Source: Reyranella sp. (GTDB taxonomy: Bacteria; Pseudomonadota; Alphaproteobacteria; Reyranellales; Reyranellaceae). From it: a stretch of DNA of 5,266 bases. The stretch is from contig JADHLS010000471.1 of the NCBI GenBank assembly GCA_016780605.1, positions 1-5,266 on the forward strand. Direction: 5' to 3'. Both the position numbers and the translations under genes were made by a program. The notes below the pieces were generated by a model. The model made no database searches, had not been told where the DNA came from, and saw only the letters and a list, made by a program, of their open reading frames with translations. This document shows positions 1 through 5,266 of this stretch, piece after piece; within the stretch, counting starts at the first letter, position 1, and every line of letters begins with the position of its first letter.

Positions 1-716
1 ACGCGCCGTGGCCGCAATACTTCACCATGGGCCTGCTCAACAATGCCCTGCCCTTCAGCCTGATCTTCTGGGGGCAGACGACGATCGCTTCCGGGCTCGC
101 CTCGATCCTCAATGCCACGACGCCGCTCTTCACCCTGATCGTCGCCCACTTGCTCACGGCCGACGAGAAGATCGACCGCACCAAGGTCGTGGCGCTGCTG
201 GCCGGGCTTGCGGGCGTCGTCGTGCTGGTCGGCCCCGACGTGCTGGCGCGCGACGGAGGCCTGTGGGGCCAGATCGCCTGCCTGGCCGCCGCCCTGCCCT
301 ACGCCTTTGCCGGCGTCTACGGCCGGCGCTTCAGGCGCATGGGCGTGGCACCGACCGAAGCGGCGGCCGGTCAGGTCACCGCCAGCGCCGTGTTGATTCT
401 GCCGATCATGCTCGTCGTCGACCGGCCCTGGACCCTGGACGTGGTGCCGTCACCGACGGTCTGGCTGGCATTGGCAGGCTTGGCGCTGCTCTCCACGGCG
501 TTGGCCTACGTCCTCTATTTCCGCATCCTCGCCGTCGCTGGCGCCACCAATTTGCTGCTGGTCACCTTCCTGATCCCGGTCACGGCCATCCTCCTGGGCG
601 GCGCCGTCCTGGGCGAGCGGCTGGCGCCCCGGCAATTCGCCGGCATGGCCCTGATCGGCCTGGGACTGGCCCTGATCGACGGCCGGATTGCGCGCATGCT
701 GCGAGCCGCGAAATAG
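1..716 (+). CDS. EamA/DMT-family membrane transporter, 5' end outside window
   Basis: Inner-membrane protein of the drug/metabolite transporter superfamily (EamA type), which exports or imports small metabolites; the substrate cannot be told from sequence. The visible 237 residues (frame from base 3, stop TAG at 714-716) form about eight hydrophobic segments. Examples are [15 protein letters not shown] near residue 10, the segment around [15 protein letters not shown], and the last one, [13 protein letters not shown]. An Arg/Lys-rich tail ([10 protein letters not shown]) follows. The motif [15 protein letters not shown] near the C-terminus is the usual end of the second EamA repeat. Family members have about 290-300 residues and ten helices, so roughly the first two helices are missing beyond the edge. 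ATG at 27 lies inside the first EamA repeat and is not a plausible start. It is probably not in an operon with gltA, given the gap and candidate promoter between them. Confidence 0.9.
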   Translation, partial: APWPQYFTMGLLNNALPFSLIFWGQTTIASGLASILNATTPLFTLIVAHLLTADEKIDRTKVVALLAGLAGVVVLVGPDVLARDGGLWGQIACLAAALPYAFAGVYGRRFRRMGVAPTEAAAGQVTASAVLILPIMLVVDRPWTLDVVPSPTVWLALAGLALLSTALAYVLYFRILAVAGATNLLLVTFLIPVTAILLGGAVLGERLAPRQFAGMALIGLGLALIDGRIARMLRAAK

Positions 717-741
717 CGGCCAGCCAGCACAATTGCGCCTC

Positions 742-768
742 CGGAGGGGGCTTGTTAGGGTGCCTCCG
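742..768 (+). other. Small inverted repeat in the transporter-gltA gap
   Basis: CGGAGG at 742-747 pairs exactly with CCTCCG at 763-768 across a 15-base loop. A second CCTCCG copy at 738-743 overlaps the left arm, so two alternative pairings are possible. No T-run follows, so this is not a classical intrinsic terminator. It could be a weak transcription end for the transporter gene or an operator overlapping the candidate gltA promoter. The short arms could also arise by chance in GC-rich DNA. Confidence 0.25.
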
Positions 769-780
769 AACCCGTGAAAT
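752..780 (+). promoter_or_regulatory. Candidate sigma-70-type promoter for gltA
   Basis: TTGTTA at 752-757 (4 of 6 matches to TTGACA) is separated by 17 bases from TGAAAT at 775-780 (4 of 6 matches to TATAAT). Transcription would begin near 787, leaving a leader of only about 13 bases that just includes the ribosome binding site. Position and spacing are good but both boxes are imperfect, and alphaproteobacterial promoters are loosely conserved. Treat it as a guess. Confidence 0.3.
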
Positions 781-786
781 CGAGCT

Positions 787-793
787 GAAAGAG
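787..793 (+). promoter_or_regulatory. Ribosome binding site of gltA
   Basis: The purine run GAAAGAG lies 6 bases before ATG at 800. It fixes the start of gltA within a reading frame that happens to be open far upstream. Confidence 0.6.
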
Positions 794-799
794 TGTCCT

Positions 800-2098
800 A
801 TGGCCAAGTCGACCGCCACGCTGACCGACAACGAAACCGGCAAATCCTACGAGTTCCCAATCATCCACGGTACCGTCGGACCGCGTCTGGTCGATATCCG
901 CAAGTTGTACGGCGAATCGGACATGTTCACCTACGATCCGGGCTTCACCTCGACCGGGTCGTGCGGCTCCAAGATCACCTACATCGACGGTGACCAGGGC
1001 GTGCTCCTCTACCGCGGCTACAACATTGCCGAACTCGCCGAGCAGAGCGACCACATGGAGGTCTGCTACCTGCTCATGAAGGGCGAGCTCCCCACCAAGG
1101 CCCAGAAGGAGAAGTTCACCCGCGACATCACCCTGCACACCATGGTGCACGAGCAGCTCAGCCAGTTTTATCGAGGCTTCCGGCGCGACGCCCATCCGAT
1201 GGCGGTGTGCTGCGGCGTGGTCGGCGCCATGGCGGCCTTCTACCACGACTCGCTCGACATCCATGACCCGCACCAGCGCATGGTCGCCTCGTACCGCCTG
1301 GTCGCCAAGATGCCGACCATCGCCGCCATGGCCTACAAGTATTCGGTCGGCCAGCCGTTCGTCTATCCGCGCAACGATCTCTCCTACGCCGGCAACTTCC
1401 TGCGCATGATGTTCTCGGTCCCGGCCGAGGACTACGAGATCAACCCCGTGCTCGAGAAGGCGGTCGATCGCATCCTGATGCTGCACGCCGACCATGAGCA
1501 GAACGCCTCAACCTCGACGGTGCGACTGGCGGGCTCCTCGGGCGCCAACCCGTTCGCCTGCATCGCCGCCGGCATCGCCTCGCTGTGGGGCCCGAGCCAC
1601 GGCGGCGCCAACGAAGCCGTCATCAACATGCTGAACGAGATCGGCGGCAAGCAGAACATCCCGGGCTTCCTGAGCCGCGTGAAGGACAAGCAGGACCACA
1701 CTCGCCTGATGGGCTTCGGCCACCGCGTCTACAAGAACTACGATCCGCGCGCCAAGGTCATGCGCCAGACCTGCCACGAGGTGCTGACCTCGCTCGGCAT
1801 CGACCATGACCCGCTGCTCGAGCTTGCCATGGAGATGGAGCAGATCGCGCTCAAGGACGACTACTTCATCTCCAAGAAGCTCTATCCCAACGTCGACTTC
1901 TACTCAGGCATCATCTTCCGGGCGATCGGCATCCCGACCTCGATGTTCACCGTGTTGTTCGCGGTGGCGCGCACCGTCGGCTGGATCTCCCAGTGGAACG
2001 AGATGATCGAGGATCCCGATCAGAAGATCGGCCGGCCGCGCCAGCTTTACAACGGCCAGACCGAGCGGCCCTACAAGCCGCTGCATATGAGAGGCTAA
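800..2098 (+). CDS. gltA: Citrate synthase (type II, GltA)
   Basis: Condenses acetyl-CoA with oxaloacetate to citrate and CoA, the entry step of the TCA cycle, in the cytoplasm. The 432-residue product has the usual length of the bacterial hexameric type and closely resembles E. coli GltA throughout. Catalytic residues are present: His267 (in GPSHGGAN), His308 (in [14 protein letters not shown]) and Asp366 (in YPNVDFYSG), equivalent to E. coli His264, His305 and Asp362. The [14 protein letters not shown] oxaloacetate-site segment (around 229-242) and the C-terminal RPRQLYNG are also intact. The start at ATG 800 is chosen because [15 protein letters not shown] aligns with the family N-terminus and has a ribosome binding site; the frame is open further upstream only by chance. 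E. coli Cys206, linked to NADH sensitivity by thiol chemistry, is Ala209 here. The small membrane-protein gene 42 bases downstream may be cotranscribed. Confidence 0.98.
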   Translation: MAKSTATLTDNETGKSYEFPIIHGTVGPRLVDIRKLYGESDMFTYDPGFTSTGSCGSKITYIDGDQGVLLYRGYNIAELAEQSDHMEVCYLLMKGELPTKAQKEKFTRDITLHTMVHEQLSQFYRGFRRDAHPMAVCCGVVGAMAAFYHDSLDIHDPHQRMVASYRLVAKMPTIAAMAYKYSVGQPFVYPRNDLSYAGNFLRMMFSVPAEDYEINPVLEKAVDRILMLHADHEQNASTSTVRLAGSSGANPFACIAAGIASLWGPSHGGANEAVINMLNEIGGKQNIPGFLSRVKDKQDHTRLMGFGHRVYKNYDPRAKVMRQTCHEVLTSLGIDHDPLLELAMEMEQIALKDDYFISKKLYPNVDFYSGIIFRAIGIPTSMFTVLFAVARTVGWISQWNEMIEDPDQKIGRPRQLYNGQTERPYKPLHMRG

Positions 2099-2124
2099 GC
2101 TCAGAGCAGAGAATCGCTATCCCG

Positions 2125-2132
2125 GGAGGAAG
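2125..2132 (+). promoter_or_regulatory. Ribosome binding site of the small membrane-protein gene
   Basis: GGAGGAAG is a strong Shine-Dalgarno match ending 8 bases before ATG 2141, with its GGAGG core 11 bases away. It is the main evidence that the short reading frame downstream is translated. Confidence 0.6.
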
Positions 2133-2140
2133 CGACAGAC

Positions 2141-2341
2141 ATGGCTAGATCATCGCATGGGCCGCGCCGGGCAACGACTTGGGCGGCCGAGCACAATCCC
2201 AGGCCGCTGCCGCGCATCATCCGGCTCGGCCGTCCTGCCAACGACAATGAACGCCAGTTCGGGTTCACGACACGTGCGCTGGCGGCGCTCTTCGCCGCCG
2301 CGCTGGTCGTCCTGGCGTTGGTGCACTGGCAGCTGGTTTAG
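2141..2341 (+). CDS. Small single-pass membrane protein, function unknown
   Basis: A 66-residue protein that I cannot assign to a named family. Residues 1-40 are basic and polar, with many Arg residues and the motif GRPANDNERQ (about 30-39). The PANDN core is, from memory, frequent in short uncharacterised alphaproteobacterial proteins. Residues 45-62 (ALAALFAAALVVLALV, then HWQLV) form one hydrophobic helix that ends almost at the C-terminus. By the positive-inside rule the N-terminus should be cytoplasmic, giving a C-terminally anchored inner-membrane protein. Supporting evidence that it is real: a strong ribosome binding site, position 42 bases after gltA on the same strand with no terminator between, and a stop just before the convergent gloA gene. 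A longer frame starting at 2157 runs antisense through gloA and is not credible. Confidence 0.62.
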   Translation: MARSSHGPRRATTWAAEHNPRPLPRIIRLGRPANDNERQFGFTTRALAALFAAALVVLALVHWQLV

Positions 2342-2344
2342 GGC

Positions 2345-2765
<421 letters not shown>

Positions 2766-2771
2766 GGTCTT

Positions 2772-2777
2772 CTCCTC
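2772..2777 (-). promoter_or_regulatory. Ribosome binding site of gloA, touching the fabZ stop
   Basis: On the minus strand GAGGAG lies 6 bases before the gloA ATG, and its first base is the last base of the fabZ TAG stop (2779-2777). Ribosomes ending fabZ would release directly over this site, which suggests translational coupling of the two genes. Confidence 0.6.
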
Positions 2778-3259
2778 TACCTGATCATGGCGGCAAAAGT
2801 TGCCTCGGCGGCCACCTTGCCTTCGACGATCCCCTTGCCCGAGAACTTCCAGACGTTGGCGCGACTCTGCACCTTCTCGACGTGAAGCTCCAGCCGGTCA
2901 CCGGGCACGACCGGCCGGCGGAAACGCACACCGTCGATCGACATGAAATAGACCAGCTTGCCCTCGGCCTCGCCCCCCAGGCTGGTCATCACCAGGACCG
3001 CCGCGGTCTGCGCCATCGCCTCGACGATCAGCACGCCCGGCATCACCGGCTCGGTGGGGAAATGACCCTGGAAGAACGGCTCGTTGATGCTGACGTTCTT
3101 GATGCCGACGGCCTTGCTGTCGAGATGCATGTCGATCACCCGATCGACCATCAGCATCGGATAACGGTGCGGGATGAGCTGCAGAATGCGCTTGATGTCG
3201 GCCACTGTCGCCGTGGCCCCTGCCCCCGCCAGGCTCGTCTTGTCGGTCTGCATGTTCAT
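2777..3259 (-). CDS. fabZ: 3-hydroxyacyl-[ACP] dehydratase FabZ
   Basis: Removes water from (3R)-3-hydroxyacyl-ACP to give trans-2-enoyl-ACP in each round of type II fatty acid elongation, in the cytoplasm. It also draws on the hydroxyacyl-ACP pool that feeds lipid A synthesis. The 160-residue hot-dog-fold protein carries both catalytic residues: His66 in [15 protein letters not shown] and Glu80 in [12 protein letters not shown], with the 14-residue spacing of His49/Glu63 in Pseudomonas Fab[14 protein letters not shown] (29-41) and [11 protein letters not shown] are further family signatures. ATG 3259 is preferred because GGGGA lies 10 bases upstream; ATG 3253 is the alternative. The frame stays open to 3349, but that extension overlaps the bamA end and is Arg/Ser-rich noise. 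The gene starts 16 bases after the bamA stop. The lpxD that often lies between them, and the lpxA that often follows, are absent. Confidence 0.97.
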   Translation of the reverse strand: MNMQTDKTSLAGAGATATVADIKRILQLIPHRYPMLMVDRVIDMHLDSKAVGIKNVSINEPFFQGHFPTEPVMPGVLIVEAMAQTAAVLVMTSLGGEAEGKLVYFMSIDGVRFRRPVVPGDRLELHVEKVQSRANVWKFSGKGIVEGKVAAEATFAAMIR

Positions 3260-3275
3260 GTTGGCGCCATCCCCA

Positions 3276-5266
3276 TCAGAAGCGCGTGCCAAAGCTGAAG
3301 CGGATGTTCTCCGTCTTGTCCCACGGGTCCGCCTGGAGCGGGAAGGCATAGTCTATACGAATCGGGCCGAACGGCGATATCCATTGGATACCGACGCCGG
3401 TGGAGATTCGCATCGTATTGCTGGTCAGCACGGTCGTGCTGTAGACCGCCGGCCCGCCCAGACCCCACAGGGAGCCTGCATCCATGAAGGCCTTGCCGAA
3501 GATGCCGATTTCCTTGGGCAGGCCCAGCGGGAAGCTGAGCTCGGTGGTCATGGTATAGAAGTAGGTGCCGCCCAGCGCGTCGGCGGTGACGGAATCGCGC
3601 GGACCGATACCGCCGACCTGGAAGCCACGCAGCGTGTCGCCGCCGATGAAGAACAGGTTGTTCAGCCTTAGCGACGAGCCGTTATAGGGGAACACTGCGC
3701 CAAGCGAGCCGCCGATCGAGGCCACGACGTCCTCGAAGATGCTCCGATAGTAAACACCGTCGGCGGTCGTTCGAAAATACTGCTCGGTGCCGATCAGTCC
3801 CGCCACGGCCATGGAACTGCGCAGCAGCAAGCCCTTGGTCGTAAGCAGGCGCGTGTCGCGGGTATCCCAGGCGAGCGTCTCGGCGACCTCCGAGACAACT
3901 GACGTACCGGCGTTGGCCTGCACGACCTGTGACGCCCATGGCTGCACGTTGTAGATATCGGTCTGGCGCAACGTGTAGCGCACGTTCTGCCGCAAGTGCT
4001 CGGTATAGGCCCAGCCGGCACGCAGCGCGAAGCCGATGCTGCGGTCGGAGTAGCTGGCAACCGACTGTCGGTCGTTGGAGGTGCGGAAGATGTCGAAGCC
4101 TGCCGCCATGGGACGATCCAGGAAGTAGGGCTCGGTGAAGCTCAGGTCGATCAAGGTACTCAAGGTGCCGATCGAGACGCCGAGCCTGAGCTCCTGCCCC
4201 TTGCCGAGCAGGTTGCGCTCCTTGACGGAGATGTCGCCCAAGATGCCGGACGTCGTCGAGTAACCCGCGCCGAAGGAGATATCGCCGGTGCTCTGCTCGA
4301 CCACCTGGACCTCGAGGTTGGTCTTGTCCGGAGCCGAGCCGGGCGCCGCCGAGACGTCGACCTTCTCGAAGAAGCCGAGATTGCGCAGGCGCTCCTGGCT
4401 ACGCCGGACCTTGGCGGTCGAAAAGGCGTCGCCCTCGGCCAGGCGGAACTCGCGTCGGATCACCTTGTCGAGGGTGCGCGTGTTGCCCGAGATGTTGATG
4501 CGTTCGACATAGACGCGCGGGCCTTCCTGGATGTCGAAGGTGACATCGACGGTAAGGTCGTCCTTGTTGCGCCGGATGTTCGGACGGACCTCGACGAAGG
4601 CGTAGCCGAGCGAACCGACGATGTCGGAGAGCGCCGTCACCGTCTTCTCGACCTGGTCGGCGTCGTACCAGTCGCCTTGCGCCATGGTCAGGTAGCTCTG
4701 CAGGACGTCGACATCGAGGCCCTGGAAACGCGTCGACACTTCGACCTTGCCGAACTTGTATCGCTCGCCCTCGCTGATCGTGAAGGTGATGAAGAAACCT
4801 TCGCGGTTGGGCGCAAGCTCGGCCACCGCCGAGACGACGCGGAAGTCGGCGTAGCCCTCCGACAGATAGAATTTGCGCAGGAGCTCGCGGTCGAGGTTGA
4901 GGCGATCGGGATCATAGCGATCGTCCGACGACAGGAAGCGATACCACGCGCTCTCGCTCGTCCTGATCTTGCCGCGCAGGGTGCCGTCGCTGAATGCCTC
5001 GTTGCCGACAAAGCTGATGCGCTGCACGCCGGTCACATCGCCCTCGTTGATTTCGAACACGAGGTCGACGCGGCCCTGGTCGAGCTTGATGACCTTGGGG
5101 TCGACCGACGCGTTGTAGCGGCCGCTGCGGCGATAGATGGTGAGGATGCGCTCGACGTCGGACTGCACCCGCGCGCGCGTGAAGACCTGGCGCGGCTTTG
5201 ACTGCACCTCGTCGCGCAGCTTGTCGTCCTCGATCTTGCGATTACCTTCGAAGGCGACGCGGTTGA
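3276..5266 (-). CDS. bamA: Outer membrane protein assembly factor BamA, 5' end outside window
   Basis: Core of the BAM complex, an Omp85 protein that folds and inserts beta-barrel proteins into the outer membrane; its POTRA domains lie in the periplasm. The visible 662 residues begin in [14 protein letters not shown], the start of POTRA2. POTRA3 starts near residue 79 ([14 protein letters not shown]), POTRA4 near 168 (YKFGKVEVS) and POTRA5 near 250 ([19 protein letters not shown]). The 16-strand barrel runs from about 325 ([14 protein letters not shown]) to the C-terminal Phe of IRFSFGTRF, the usual outer-membrane signature. LRGF at 545-548 is the conserved loop-6 (V/I)RGF motif, and [11 protein letters not shown] is a family barrel signature. 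Alphaproteobacterial BamA has roughly 760-800 residues, so the signal peptide and POTRA1 are missing beyond the edge. The codon at 5207-5205 is an internal Val (GTG), not a start. The gene is intact as far as visible and heads the fabZ-gloA transcript within this window. Confidence 0.97.
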   Translation of the reverse strand, partial: NRVAFEGNRKIEDDKLRDEVQSKPRQVFTRARVQSDVERILTIYRRSGRYNASVDPKVIKLDQGRVDLVFEINEGDVTGVQRISFVGNEAFSDGTLRGKIRTSESAWYRFLSSDDRYDPDRLNLDRELLRKFYLSEGYADFRVVSAVAELAPNREGFFITFTISEGERYKFGKVEVSTRFQGLDVDVLQSYLTMAQGDWYDADQVEKTVTALSDIVGSLGYAFVEVRPNIRRNKDDLTVDVTFDIQEGPRVYVERINISGNTRTLDKVIRREFRLAEGDAFSTAKVRRSQERLRNLGFFEKVDVSAAPGSAPDKTNLEVQVVEQSTGDISFGAGYSTTSGILGDISVKERNLLGKGQELRLGVSIGTLSTLIDLSFTEPYFLDRPMAAGFDIFRTSNDRQSVASYSDRSIGFALRAGWAYTEHLRQNVRYTLRQTDIYNVQPWASQVVQANAGTSVVSEVAETLAWDTRDTRLLTTKGLLLRSSMAVAGLIGTEQYFRTTADGVYYRSIFEDVVASIGGSLGAVFPYNGSSLRLNNLFFIGGDTLRGFQVGGIGPRDSVTADALGGTYFYTMTTELSFPLGLPKEIGIFGKAFMDAGSLWGLGGPAVYSTTVLTSNTMRISTGVGIQWISPFGPIRIDYAFPLQADPWDKTENIRFSFGTRF

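Noticed and set aside
8..799. Stop-free plus-strand frame running into gltA, apparently adding about 264 residues to citrate synthase
   Set aside because: It overlaps the transporter gene in another frame, its translation is Arg/Gly/Pro-rich with no family resemblance, and gltA has a proper start and ribosome binding site at 800.
755..1495. 246-residue minus-strand open frame antisense to gltA
   Set aside because: Its translation is rich in Val, Gly, His and Asp without any recognisable domain; it mirrors the gltA codon bias.
3260..3349. A 30-residue N-terminal extension of FabZ starting at 3349
   Set aside because: It lies mostly inside the bamA coding sequence, is Arg/Ser-rich, and is not part of the FabZ fold; ATG 3259 has a Shine-Dalgarno-like sequence.
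3996..5201. 401-residue plus-strand open frame antisense to bamA
   Set aside because: Long antisense frames are expected from the codon bias of GC-rich genes. The translation is low-complexity and rich in Asp, Glu, Leu, Val and Arg, while the minus strand encodes a clear BamA.
5205..5207. GTG as the start codon of bamA
   Set aside because: The frame continues upstream to the window edge with conserved POTRA2 sequence ([14 protein letters not shown]), so this is an internal valine.

Overview
This is an ordinary, gene-dense piece of chromosome from a GC-rich Gram-negative bacterium, most likely an alphaproteobacterium. The evidence is the BamA and FabZ protein style, the citrate synthase close to the NADH-sensitive hexameric (type II) class, and a small PANDN-motif protein. 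No mobile element, CRISPR array, rRNA or tRNA gene, or recognisable new system was found. Identifications come from reading the translations and recalling the families; no database search was run.

Plus strand, 1-2341. The window opens inside a drug/metabolite (EamA-type) transporter that ends at 716. An 83-base gap holds a candidate promoter and a small inverted repeat. A complete citrate synthase gene (gltA, 800-2098) follows. 42 bases further on, behind a good ribosome binding site, is a 66-residue single-pass membrane protein of unknown function (2141-2341).

Minus strand, 5266-2361. Read in the direction of transcription, the order is bamA (5' end beyond the window), fabZ, gloA. The junctions are tight: 16 bases between bamA and fabZ, and 11 between fabZ and gloA, with the gloA ribosome binding site touching the fabZ stop codon. 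These three are probably one transcript, joining outer-membrane protein assembly, unsaturated/saturated fatty acid elongation, and methylglyoxal detoxification. The two strands converge at 2341/2361, where an interrupted 13-bp hairpin spans the junction.

The most notable point is what is absent. In many alphaproteobacteria bamA is followed by lpxD, fabZ, lpxA, lpxI and lpxB, with gltA close by. Here the bamA, fabZ and gltA landmarks remain, but every lipid A gene expected between them is missing and gloA occupies the gap. Whether the lipid A genes have moved or been lost cannot be decided from this window.
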